DNA of 64,000 bases from Gemmatimonadaceae bacterium. Lineage in GTDB: Bacteria; Gemmatimonadota; Gemmatimonadetes; Gemmatimonadales; Gemmatimonadaceae. Position numbers and translations under genes: made by a program. The DNA is taken from NCBI GenBank assembly GCA_016720905.1, contig JADKJT010000007.1:171679-235678 (forward strand), read 5' to 3'. Below, one piece after another: positions 36,201 to 45,136 of the stretch; within the stretch, counting starts at the first letter, position 1, and every line of letters starts with the position of its first letter. The notes below the pieces were generated by a model, which saw only the letters and a list, made by a program, of their open reading frames with translations, made no database searches and had not been told where the DNA came from.

Positions 36201-36540
36201 GTCAACCGGCGCCACGCTCAAGACCAACGCCTCCGGCGTGGAAGAGAATGTGTACCAGGTGCGAAACCAGAGCGGTCAGGATCCGCTCAACTTCCCGATC
36301 AAGGTCAACAATCGTCTCGCCAACCTGCTCTCCATGTCTGAGCGCGGCGATGGTCCTCCGGGCACCTACATGCCCGAGATCTTCGATATCCTGTCGAAGG
36401 AATTCAAGGGATACAACGACAAGCTGCAGACCATCTGGAAGACCGACCTGGTGGCCGTGAACAAGGAACTGGCACGGCTGAAATTGCCGCCGCTGGATCC
36501 GACCTGCGCGAAGACCGATGGGTGTGTGGCGGTGCCGTAA
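33232..36540 (+). CDS. Exported giant Asp-box (VPS10/sortilin-like) propeller protein
   Basis: 1102 residues from MLSTGPSAPTPVRPLLSL; the frame is open to 33184, but this ATG gives a normal signal peptide ending near LTLAATT. At least nine Asp-box (BNR) motifs of the form S/T-x-D-x-G-x-T-W are visible, for example TVDAGDTW, SRDAGKTW, STDGGTTW, SDDAGATW, TLDGGRTW and TTDYGKTW. They indicate one or two large beta-propellers. Two Gly-rich linkers occur (GRGGGGGGGRGAGAGTG and AAVPAGGGGRRGSG). The C-terminal part has a beta-sandwich followed by a helical stretch. Such proteins are abundant in Gemmatimonadota and Acidobacteria and are often annotated as glycosyl hydrolases, but no catalytic site is evident. 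Confidence 0.88.
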   Translation: MLSTGPSAPTPVRPLLSLTIPLVATFSAGLTLAATTPQPPAKSATRPASASQPTLAPITLDSAFKRNFRWRNLGPDRGGRSIATSGVVGQPKVAYFGAVGGGLWKTVDAGDTWMPITDGQITSASVGAIAVSETKPDEIFIGTGETCIRGNIMPGDGVYRSRDAGKTWKHVGFKNVDAISKIRIHPTNPDIVFAAVFGKYSVPSSERGIYKSTDGGTTWKRVLFRDDKTGAIDISIDRANPNVMYAAMWEAYRKEYQMSSGGPGSGLFKSTDGGETWTEITRNKGMPSGLVGRIGVAVTAANSNRVYALVENESGGLFKSDDAGATWSLVNSDRNIRQRAFYYTHVFADQKNADVVYMQNTSMFRSTDAGKTLSNVGNGTHGDFHDLWIDPVDPTHLVVANDGGSSVSMNTGTAWTAQDFPTEQFYHVATTKHIPFHVCGSQQDNSTLCVPSNWNAPTVGFGRGGGGGGGRGAGAGTGAYVDPTSGGMAVAYQAGGGEPGYIAPDPLDPDQFYSGTNNGSYVDKFNRRTGLSREVNPYPWFYSGEPSKEIKERWQWTFPILFSPMDPKMLFVSSQRLWRTLDGGRTWLRLSGDLTRHAPETQEKSGGPITGDMNGPEVYGVIFSVGPAKRDINVIWTGSDDGLVHVTRDGGKVWANVTPKDMPDFGRVSQIDASAFNPGAAYVSVRRPLLDDRAPYIFKTTDYGKTWTKIVNGIRGDAYVHAVREDPTRKGLLYAATQHGVYISYDDGAQWQDLSLNMPDVPVADLVVEANELVIASHGRGFWILDNIGPLRQATPTILAANAHLYTPPATVRSGAGATLVYNFTTAPKRAILEILDSTGTVLRKFEADTLTPAQRAAVPAGGGGRRGSGPSILPIAAGMNRVTWDLRIEAIPSFPGMILWGAGTNGPAVPPGTYTARIVADGATMTAPVVVKRNPRLPDVTDADLRAQYAFGKKVRDKTTEANEAIIAIRRVKSQLEQRLTKSDDAALKSTGATLKTNASGVEENVYQVRNQSGQDPLNFPIKVNNRLANLLSMSERGDGPPGTYMPEIFDILSKEFKGYNDKLQTIWKTDLVAVNKELARLKLPPLDPTCAKTDGCVAVP

Positions 36541-36624
36541 GTACTCAGTACCAAGTACCAAGTACCAAGTACTAAGTACTAAGTACCAAGTACCAAGTAC
36601 TGAGTACTGAGTACCAAGTACTGA
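36541..36624. repeat. GTACYNA heptamer array, 12 exact-length units
   Basis: Twelve consecutive 7-nt units (84 bases): GTACTCA, three GTACCAA, two GTACTAA, two GTACCAA, two GTACTGA, GTACCAA, GTACTGA. It begins on the base after the stop codon of the Asp-box protein and runs directly into a GGGAGAC hairpin. Confidence 0.95.
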
Positions 36625-36665
36625 GTCGGGAGACGCTGGGCCTTGGGCCCGGCGTCTCCCGTCTT
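36625..36665. repeat. GGGAGAC hairpin joined to the GTAC array
   Basis: CGGGAGACGC (36627-36636) pairs with GCGTCTCCCG (36652-36661); inside, GGGCC pairs with GGCCC across a tiny loop. A CTCCC remnant follows. It sits between convergent genes and is a very stable hairpin. Confidence 0.9.
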
Positions 36666-36679
36666 GCATTCTCCCCTGT

Positions 36680-37801
36680 TCAGTCTCTCTTCACTTCAAC
36701 TATCGCTCCACCAATGCTTACCGCCTTCACCTCGCCGCCCGCGACCCGCAACGATTCCACCGTCACTTGACGCTGGTTGCGCACCTGGCTGTGCTGCAGG
36801 GCGAGGTTCGATTGAATCTGTCCCTGCGGCATCCGGATTTCCCACCGACTGATGAACCACGCGCCGTTTTGCAGGTGCGTGAACGCGACATCTCCCCCGA
36901 CGCCGGCGGACGCGAATGCCACCGGTGCGTTGGTGTAGCGATATGCAATCTGCTGGAGTTGCTGGGTGGCATGATCAAACCACATGGTCCCCGCGATCTC
37001 ATACACGCCAAGCCGTTCCCCTTTCGGCTTGAAGGTGAGTCCGACCCATGTCGGATGCGCACCATTCGCCGGCGCGATGGCAAAGCAATGAGATTCGGCG
37101 AAAGGTCCTGACAGCAGCACGTCGGCATCGGGCGCATAGTACGACACGTCGGTTTCCGTTTCGATGACATACCCCGCACTGGCCACCGAATCCGGAGGCA
37201 GGCTCTGGAATGGGCGTCGCGCAGAAACTGTGCTCTCGCGAGTGCGCTGACTCAGGATGGCCTTTCCGTCGGGCGATGTGGTGCGGTCGAAGAACAGCAC
37301 GGTGGCCGAGATATCGTCCCGGCCGTAGCGAAGTCCGGTCGACGCAATTGCCTTGCGTGCTTCCTGCCACAACCGCGTCACATCCGACGTCGTGTCGCGC
37401 GGCGGACCGCAGATGGCCTTCTGCCGATTGCGTTGACCGCTCAACTGCGCGCGAACGCCTGAGGTGGTAACGGTGATGGTCGTCGACGCGGTCCCGGCAC
37501 TGACGGCGACCGGTGGGGAGGGCTCGAGCCCCACCAGCATGGCATACACGTCGACGGCAATGCCGGCGGCCAAGGGCATCTCAAACGCGCCATCTGCTCC
37601 GGCCAACGTCTGCGCCACCAACTCGCCCTTCGCGTTCAAGGTGGCCAGAAGTGCGCCCGGAACGGCCTTCCCCGCGCTGTCGAGCACTCGGCCTGACACG
37701 ATGCGCGATCCCTGCGCCGCCAGCGGTTCAACGCCAGCGGACACCGCCATGCCGCAGGCCACCAACCTGAGAATCCACAAACCTGCACGTCGCCGCTCCA
37801 T
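36680..37801 (-). CDS. Exported carboxypeptidase-regulatory-like protein
   Basis: 373 residues from MERRRAGLWILRLVACGMAV; the upstream part of the frame to 37957 lacks any signal-peptide logic. After the signal peptide comes a CarboxypepD-regulatory-like beta-sandwich (about 28-100, VSGRVLDSAGKAVPGALLAT). A beta-rich domain of unknown family follows (about 120-373, with AGTMWFDHATQQLQQIAYRY). That domain resembles the middle of TonB-linked or outer-membrane-associated exported proteins common in this phylum. It lies 22 bases after the CcmF-like gene. Confidence 0.75.
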   Translation of the reverse strand: MERRRAGLWILRLVACGMAVSAGVEPLAAQGSRIVSGRVLDSAGKAVPGALLATLNAKGELVAQTLAGADGAFEMPLAAGIAVDVYAMLVGLEPSPPVAVSAGTASTTITVTTSGVRAQLSGQRNRQKAICGPPRDTTSDVTRLWQEARKAIASTGLRYGRDDISATVLFFDRTTSPDGKAILSQRTRESTVSARRPFQSLPPDSVASAGYVIETETDVSYYAPDADVLLSGPFAESHCFAIAPANGAHPTWVGLTFKPKGERLGVYEIAGTMWFDHATQQLQQIAYRYTNAPVAFASAGVGGDVAFTHLQNGAWFISRWEIRMPQGQIQSNLALQHSQVRNQRQVTVESLRVAGGEVKAVSIGGAIVEVKRD

Positions 37802-37823
37802 CGTTGCTCCGCTCAAGAGGTCG

Positions 37824-39977
37824 TCACCGCTCCGCCACAAGGAGGACACCGCAATTCGAGCAGTAAATCGCGTCCGGTTCCGGCCGCGGTCCGCAATCGA
37901 TACACGATTTCTGCGTATCGCGTGCCCGTCGAATGGCGGCTTCCACCTCGTCATCACTCACTGTTGCCCGAGGGGGCGTGTTCGCCGCGTCCTCGCGGCG
38001 CCAGACCTGGGCGGGCTGATGCGCGCGTGGCCACATCATCAGCAGTCCGCCCAGCGCCATCACGAGGCCGCCAAACCACACCCACGAGGCCAGCGGATTG
38101 AAGTGGATTTGCACCGCCGCCACATCCTTGTCGATCCGGGAGGTCAGCACGAGCGTCACATCCTGTGTGGGGCGCATGAGCACGCCGATTCGGGTAACCG
38201 GTTCGAACGTGGGCTCTCCGCGCTCGTCAAACTGTTGCTGTTGCTCGCTGGTCAGCAATCCCATCGATTGGCCATCGCGCCGCACGGCCAGACTGATGGC
38301 GACGACTCCGCGATCCGGCTGATCGAACGACGAAACGCCCTGACTGGCAAACGTCCACTCGTGGCCAAATGGATCGATCGCCGCGACCGATTCGCCAGTC
38401 GACAGCACCGCGCGGTGCTCGCCGCTGAAGGTGAGGCCGGCCAACCCGCACAGCAGCGCGAGGACGCCAACGTGTATGACGTATCCGCCGTACCGGCGCC
38501 GGTCGCTGCCGACCAGGCGCCATGCCGCCACCAGCAATCCCTCAGTATGCGTGCGACGACGCGCGGCAACTCCGGTGACGAATGCTTGCGTGATGGTGCC
38601 AACCGCAACGCCGGTCAATGGGTACGTGGCCAAGGCGAACCAATGGCGAACGCCCAACGCCAACACGAACGCGAATGCCACCCCTCCCGCCAACAGCGGC
38701 CACACAAATGCACGTCGCCATGCCGCTCGCGGGTCATTACCCCAATTGAGTACGGGGCCGATGCCTATCAGGGCCAGCAGGCCGATGCCGAATGCGCCGT
38801 TCACGGCGTTGAAGAACGGTGGACCAAAGAGGGCCCCTTCGCCCTGGACCGCGTGGGACACCAATGGGAACAGCGTCCCCCAGAGCGTGGCGATCACCAC
38901 CGCGATAAGCACAGCGTTGGTGGACAGCAACGCGCCCTCGCGACTGCGCATGGATTCGAGTTCCACGCTGGAGCGGAGGTTGCCGATGCGCAGGTGCACA
39001 AGGAACGCAGAGAGCAGTGTCGCTGCCAGGCAAAACACCAGCATCCAACCGGCCACCGGTGACAACGCTCCGACTCGGACGCTGGCGCTGACCCCGCTGC
39101 GCAAAATCCAGACGCACAGCATCGACAGCAGGAATGTCGCGACCACCAGTGTCACGTTCCATGCGCGCAGCATGCCGCGCCGCTCCTGTACGACGATGGC
39201 ATGCAGAAACGCCGTGGCCGAGAGCCATGGAAGCAACGACGCGTTTTCTGCGGCATCCCAGGCCCAGACGCCGCCCCACCCCGCGGTCACGGAGGACCAC
39301 CACATGCCAAGCACAATGCCAATGGTGAGGAAGAACCAGGACAGCGTGATCCATCGCCGAACAGCGGCAATCCAGTCCGCGTCAAAGTGCCCGGAAACCA
39401 ACGCGCTCATGGCAAAGGCATACGGTACCGATGTGCCGACGAGCCCCAAGTACAGCATCGGGATGTGGAGCAGCATTCCGGGATGCTGCAATTGCGGATT
39501 CAACCCCAGTCCGTCGGGCGGTATCCAGTCGAGGCGTTCGAACGGATTCGCGCCAATCGCCATGGTGGCCAGGAAGAACAGCGAGATGACGCCCAGTGTT
39601 CCGGTCACCCATGGCATCAATACCGGTGTGGTGCGTTTGCTGAAACGCACGGCCACCGCCGCGTACAACGTGAGGAGCAGCGTCCACAGCAACATCGACC
39701 CCGCAGGACCGGCCCATAGCGCCGCGAAGGTGTACAGCCTGGACAGATACAGGCTGCTGCTGGTGGCGACGAGCCTGATGCCGAAGTCGCGTTGGAACAG
39801 TGCGGTCCATAGGCCGAGCGCGGCCAGCAATGTGCCGGCAAACGTGAGATAGGTTGCTCGTTCGCCGACAACCTGCCAATCGGTGCGTCGCCGCGCGCCC
39901 GCCGCGAAGGACGCCGCTGAAGCCAAAGCCGCCATCAGCACCGCCGTCCACAGGGACCACTCACCGAGGCGAATCAT
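37824..39977 (-). CDS. CcmF-like cytochrome c biogenesis protein with C-terminal zinc ribbon
   Basis: 717 residues, about 13-15 membrane spans. The haem-handling Trp-rich motif WGGVWAWDAAENASLLPW lies at 234-251; classical CcmF has Pro-Val where this has Ala-Ala. His165 and His171 (QHPGMLLHIPMLY) match conserved periplasmic haem ligands. The large periplasmic C-terminal domain before the last span (GEHRAVLSTGESVAAIDPFG) is also CcmF-like. The tail after the last span is unusual: SCIDCG (C692, C695) and YCSNCG (C706, C709) form a zinc ribbon. No other ccm gene is adjacent. Probable holocytochrome c synthase core component. Confidence 0.88.
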   Translation of the reverse strand: MIRLGEWSLWTAVLMAALASAASFAAGARRRTDWQVVGERATYLTFAGTLLAALGLWTALFQRDFGIRLVATSSSLYLSRLYTFAALWAGPAGSMLLWTLLLTLYAAVAVRFSKRTTPVLMPWVTGTLGVISLFFLATMAIGANPFERLDWIPPDGLGLNPQLQHPGMLLHIPMLYLGLVGTSVPYAFAMSALVSGHFDADWIAAVRRWITLSWFFLTIGIVLGMWWSSVTAGWGGVWAWDAAENASLLPWLSATAFLHAIVVQERRGMLRAWNVTLVVATFLLSMLCVWILRSGVSASVRVGALSPVAGWMLVFCLAATLLSAFLVHLRIGNLRSSVELESMRSREGALLSTNAVLIAVVIATLWGTLFPLVSHAVQGEGALFGPPFFNAVNGAFGIGLLALIGIGPVLNWGNDPRAAWRRAFVWPLLAGGVAFAFVLALGVRHWFALATYPLTGVAVGTITQAFVTGVAARRRTHTEGLLVAAWRLVGSDRRRYGGYVIHVGVLALLCGLAGLTFSGEHRAVLSTGESVAAIDPFGHEWTFASQGVSSFDQPDRGVVAISLAVRRDGQSMGLLTSEQQQQFDERGEPTFEPVTRIGVLMRPTQDVTLVLTSRIDKDVAAVQIHFNPLASWVWFGGLVMALGGLLMMWPRAHQPAQVWRREDAANTPPRATVSDDEVEAAIRRARDTQKSCIDCGPRPEPDAIYCSNCGVLLVAER

Positions 39978-40005
39978 GAGGGCCTCTCAACGAGGACGGC
40001 TCTGC

Positions 40006-41480
40006 TCAATCCCGATCCCGCGCCCACGCCAGCGCCGCGCGCACAGCACGCCGCCAGCCACGATGCGCCGCGACGGCGGCGTCGCGTCCCGTGCCCGGCG
40101 CAAAGCGCGTGAAGCGACGCGAATTCAGAAATTCTTCCCCGTCACGCCACACGCCAACCGTGAGGCCGGCCAATCCGGCGGCACCAAGCGCCGTGGTCTC
40201 GACAATGTCCGGCCGCTCCACGGGCACCCCCAGCACATCAGCTTGGAATTGCGCCAGGCCAGTCGTTGTGTGTTGCACCACCGTCCACGCGCAGGCGTTC
40301 AAAGGGCACGTCACCGCTCTCCCGCATGTTGTCCAGCACGTCATGCGTGGCGTACGCCATGGCTTCGAGCGCGGCGCGGGCGAAGTGCGCGCGCGTGGTT
40401 CCGCGGGTCAGTCCGACCACCGTGCCGCGCGCATTCGGTTCCCAATCAGGCGCCCAATCCCACCAGCGCCGGCACGAAATACACGCCGTCGTTGCTGGCC
40501 AGTGAGCGCGCCATCGCTTCGGTTTCCGATGCCGTGGCGATGATGCCCAGTCCGTCGCGCAACCACTGCACGGCCGCGCCGGCGATGAAGATGCTGGCTT
40601 CCAATGCATATACGGGCTGACCGCGTTCGTCGCAGGCGATGGTCGTCAACAACCCGCGCCCACCGGCCGGACGCTTCGTCCCCGTGTTCAACAGCAGGAA
40701 CGCGCCGGTGCCGTACGTGTTCTTGCCGCCACCGGCGTGCCAACCGCCTTGTCCGAACAACGCGGCCTGCTGATCGCCGGCGACTCCGGCAATGGGAATG
40801 GCCAGACCGATGGCCGCCGGCACCGTGGTGCCGAAATGACTACCCGACGCCGCCACCTTGGGCAACAACGAGTGCGGGACGTCAAACAGCGCGCACAACT
40901 CGGCGTTCCAGCCGCGCGCGTCGAGGTCATACAACATGGTGCGCGAGGCGTTCGTGTGATCGGTGACATGCGCGGCGCCACCGGTCAGGTGCCAGATCAG
41001 CCAACTGTCGATCGTGCCCGCCGCCAGTTCGCCTCGCATGGCGCGTTCCCGAACGCCCGGGCGCGCCAGCAGCCACTCCAATTTCGTCGCGCTGAAGTAC
41101 GGATCGGTGACCAACCCGGTACGCGCCGCAATCATCGCCGCCTGCGGTGCCAACTCGGCGCACCGTTCCGCCGTGCGCCGATCCTGCCACACAATGGCGT
41201 TGTGCACCGCGCGACCGGTGGCACGCTCCCACAGCACGATCGTCTCGCGCTGATTGGTGATGCCCGCGGCCACCGGCACCACGCCGGCCTGCGCGATCGC
41301 TTCCCGCGCGGCCGCAAACGTGCGATCGAGAATCTCCTGCGGATCGTGTTCCACCCACCCCGGTGCCGGGTAATGCTGGGTGATTTCGCGATAGCCGCGC
41401 CCCAACACCCGCCCGTCCTGCGCGACGACCAGACACGTCGAACCCGTCGTTCCCTGATCGATGGCGAGGATGCATTTCAT
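40006..41480 (-). CDS. glpK: Glycerol kinase (two frame breaks)
   Basis: It phosphorylates glycerol to glycerol-3-phosphate. It starts MKCILAIDQGTTGSTCLVVA at 41480. Motifs GITNQRETIVLWERATG, IVWQDRRT and NTYGTGAFLLLNTG are intact. Near 40450 the frame changes (VGLGA to PDWEPNARGTVVGLTRGTTR). It changes again near 40275 (RLRVDGGA to ADVLGVPVERPDIVETTALG). The order and completeness of the pieces argue for two single-base sequencing errors rather than decay. It lies between mtnA upstream and the CcmF-like gene downstream. Confidence 0.9.
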
Positions 41481-41525
41481 GAGTGGACTCTGGCGAAGAG
41501 GTGAGTGCAATGCAACGAAAGACCT

Positions 41526-42527
<1,002 letters not shown>

Positions 42528-42640
42528 GGCGAGAACCTAGCTAGATTTCACGCTTCTCGCCGCTCGTGATCAGGATCCCACTGCCGGGGTCCGGTGATCG
42601 GGATTCGTCGCTGCAGCGCCACCCCTGCCCTGCCTGTCCG

Positions 42641-43420
42641 ATGGCTTACCAGTTCCTGACCTTCGAGGTGGCGAATCGTGTCGCCACCATCACCGTCAAT
42701 CGCCCCGAAAAACTCAACGCGCTGAACGACGCGACGATTCGTGAGCTCGGGATGGCCATTGACGAGGCCCGGGCGCGCGACGATGTGGGCGGTATCCTCC
42801 TGACGGGCGCAGGACGCGCGTTCATCGCCGGTGCAGATATTTCCGAACTCGACGGCCAGACACCGTTGACCGCGACCCATCGCGCACGACGTGGCCAGCG
42901 GATTTTCCGTCGCTTTGAGACCAGTCCCAAGCCCGTCATCGCCGCGCTCAACGGCTTTACCCTGGGCGGCGGTTGTGAACTGGCCATGGCGTGCCATGTC
43001 CGCATCGCCAGCGAACTCGCCAAGCTGGGGCAGCCGGAGGTCAAGCTGGGCATCCTGCCCGGATACGGTGGCACACAGCGTTTGCCTCGACTGGTGGGAC
43101 GGGGCGCGGCCCTGCGGCTGTTGTTGACCGGTGAAATGATCGGCGCCGCGGAAGCGTTGCGATTGGGGTTGGTGGATCAGGTGGTGGCGCCTGACGCACT
43201 GATCGACACGGCGACCGCGCTGTTGCAGGCGATGCTCGCCAATGCCCCACTGGCGCTGGCGGCGTGCATCGAAGCGGTGGATCGTGGGGCTGCGCTTCCG
43301 CTGGAGGAAGCGTGCACGCTGGAATCCGATCATTTCGGCCTGCTGTCCAGCACGAGCGACATGCGGGAAGGCATGCGCGCCTTTCTCGAGAAACGCGCGC
43401 CCGTGTTCACGGGCCACTGA
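42641..43420 (+). CDS. Enoyl-CoA hydratase/isomerase family protein
   Basis: 259 residues from MAYQFLTFEVANRVATITVN. The frame is open 25 codons further upstream, but this start fits the fold. The oxyanion-hole motif AGADISEL and both catalytic glutamates, E113 (GGGCELA) and E133 (QPEVKLGILPGYGGTQRLPR), make it a true hydratase (crotonase) rather than an isomerase. It is expected in beta-oxidation or short-chain acyl-CoA metabolism. It lies 26 bases before recF, an unusual neighbour for that gene. Confidence 0.92.
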   Translation: MAYQFLTFEVANRVATITVNRPEKLNALNDATIRELGMAIDEARARDDVGGILLTGAGRAFIAGADISELDGQTPLTATHRARRGQRIFRRFETSPKPVIAALNGFTLGGGCELAMACHVRIASELAKLGQPEVKLGILPGYGGTQRLPRLVGRGAALRLLLTGEMIGAAEALRLGLVDQVVAPDALIDTATALLQAMLANAPLALAACIEAVDRGAALPLEEACTLESDHFGLLSSTSDMREGMRAFLEKRAPVFTGH

Positions 43421-43446
43421 GGCTGTCGCATCGCCCGGTCCCTGTG

Positions 43447-44613
43447 ATGCTGAGTCGCCTCGTCGCCCGCGACTTTCGAAACTTCGCGCACCTCGACGTC
43501 GTGGTGCCGCCGCGCGGTTTGGTGATCGTGGGCGAGAACGGGCACGGCAAGACGAATCTGCTGGAGGCGGCCGCGTATCTGTCGTTGTTGCGCTCCATGC
43601 GCGGCGCACGGGACCTCGACATGATTCGCTTTGGCGCGCCGGCGCTGCATGTGCGCGCCGAACTGACGGCGCCGGCGACCGCGCATCAGGTGAGCGTCGG
43701 GTACGAGCGCACCACGCGACGCAAGAAGGCGACGCTCGACGGTGTGGAGCAGCCGCGACTGACCGCCGCGCTTGGGGCGTTGCCGTCGGTGGGATTCTCG
43801 CCGGCCGATGTGGCACTGGTGGCCGGCAGCCCCGGCGAGCGCCGACGGTATCTCGACGTGGCTCTGGCGCTCTCCTCGCGCGCGTACCTGTCGGCGTTGC
43901 AGCACTATCGCGCCGCCCTGTTGCGTCGCAACACGGTGCTGCGACAGGCGCAGCGAGACGGTGGTCGAGGCGCGCGCGCACACGATGTGGTCGATCAGGT
44001 GAGTGTGTGGGAGCCGGCGCTCGCCGAACACGGCGCCGTCGTGACCGCGATTCGTCAGCAGTTTGTGCAGGGACACGCCGAACGGTTCGCGCAGTTGGCG
44101 GCGGCGATCGGCGAACGACTGCCGGTGACCATGCGCTACGCGGTCTCTAGCGTCGGCGCGAACACGCCGTTCGGCGACACCAGCACGGCCCGTTCCACGG
44201 ACGCCGTGGCGACGGAGTATCGCGACCTCTATGCCCGTGCCTTCACCCAGCAGCGTCCGCAGGAGATGCGACGCGGGATGACGCTGGTGGGTCCGCATCG
44301 CGACGAGTTGGCGCTCCTGCTGGGCGGGCGCGAGTTGCGCACGTTTGGATCGGCCGGACAGCAACGCAGTGCGGCGATTGCCTTGCGTCTGCTGGAACTG
44401 GCCACGTTGCGCGACGCGATTGGCGGGACGCCGTTGCTGCTGCTGGATGACCCGTTTGCGGAATTGGACCTGGGTCGTGCGGGGCGCGTGTTGACGTTGC
44501 TGGAGGCTACCGGCGTGGATCAGGTGTTGCTGGCGGTGCCGCGCATCGAAGACATCCCCGCTGCGTTCACTCGGCTCGAGCGGCGACACATGTGCGACGG
44601 CGCACTGTCATGA
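43447..44613 (+). CDS. recF: DNA replication and repair protein RecF
   Basis: 388 residues from MLSRLVARDFRNFAHLDVVV. SMC-like ATPase that loads RecA at gaps with RecO and RecR. Walker A GENGHGKTN with Lys35; signature-type GSAGQQRSAAIALRL; Walker B LLLLDDPFAELD. It stands before a DciA-like gene and gyrB, the widely conserved dnaA-dnaN-recF-gyrB neighbourhood, although dnaA and dnaN are absent here. Confidence 0.95.
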   Translation: MLSRLVARDFRNFAHLDVVVPPRGLVIVGENGHGKTNLLEAAAYLSLLRSMRGARDLDMIRFGAPALHVRAELTAPATAHQVSVGYERTTRRKKATLDGVEQPRLTAALGALPSVGFSPADVALVAGSPGERRRYLDVALALSSRAYLSALQHYRAALLRRNTVLRQAQRDGGRGARAHDVVDQVSVWEPALAEHGAVVTAIRQQFVQGHAERFAQLAAAIGERLPVTMRYAVSSVGANTPFGDTSTARSTDAVATEYRDLYARAFTQQRPQEMRRGMTLVGPHRDELALLLGGRELRTFGSAGQQRSAAIALRLLELATLRDAIGGTPLLLLDDPFAELDLGRAGRVLTLLEATGVDQVLLAVPRIEDIPAAFTRLERRHMCDGALS

Positions 44614-44626
44614 GCCACTGGCCCCC

Positions 44627-45136
44627 ATGAGCGATCAGAAGAAGCGCGCACCGGCCGCGCTCAGTGATGTGCTGGCATCGGTGCTGCAGAACGCCGGCCT
44701 CACCGACCGCGTGGCGCAGGCTGGCGTGATTCCCGAGTGGCCCCGTCTGGTTGGCGGACAGATTGCGTCGGTGACCGAGCCGATTGGATTGCAGCAGGAT
44801 GGCACGTTGATCGTGATGGTGACGACGCACGCGTGGATGCAGGAATTGTCGATGCTGGAGCCGGAATTGCTCAAGTCATTGAACCGGGACACAACCCGTC
44901 CGCCGGTGACCAAGCTGCGCTGGATTCCACGGGTTTGGGAGGTGGCCGACGGACCGCCGGGGAAGGCCCGCCGGCGCACTAACGGAAGTCGTTGCATTTC
45001 AATGAGTTACGATTGCCTCGCCGAGTTGCTTGCGGGGGTGATTTCGGGTATATTGGGGGGTTGTGATTGCGACGCAGTTTCGGGGGTCTCCCGACTGCCT
45101 GGTCCCTCCCGGTTTCTCCGCACGAAATTCCCGCCC
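44627..45136 (+). CDS. DciA-like (DUF721) protein, open into gyrB
   Basis: The first 105 or so residues (MSDQKKRAPAALSDVLASVL, then VIPEWPRLVGGQIASVTEPI and LIVMVTTHAWMQELSMLEPE) are a DUF721/DciA domain. DciA loads or assists the replicative helicase in bacteria lacking DnaC. No stop occurs before gyrB, so the frame continues for about 60 residues of poor quality (SRCISMSYDCLAELL and so on) into GyrB. One shifted base near 44980 would end it at a TAA after RRR. I think the two are separate proteins, with the DciA 3' end altered or misread. Confidence 0.8.
45026..45054 (+). promoter_or_regulatory. Sigma-70-type promoter for gyrB
   Basis: TTGCTT (45026-45031), 17-base spacer, TATATT (45049-45054). 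It lies 83 bases before the gyrB ATG and inside the apparent read-through from the DciA-like frame, which supports that stretch being non-coding. Confidence 0.6.

Noticed and set aside
42548..43981. 477-codon minus-strand frame across the enoyl-CoA hydratase and recF
   Set aside because: Runs antisense to two clear genes and has a Pro/Arg/Ala-rich, domain-free translation.
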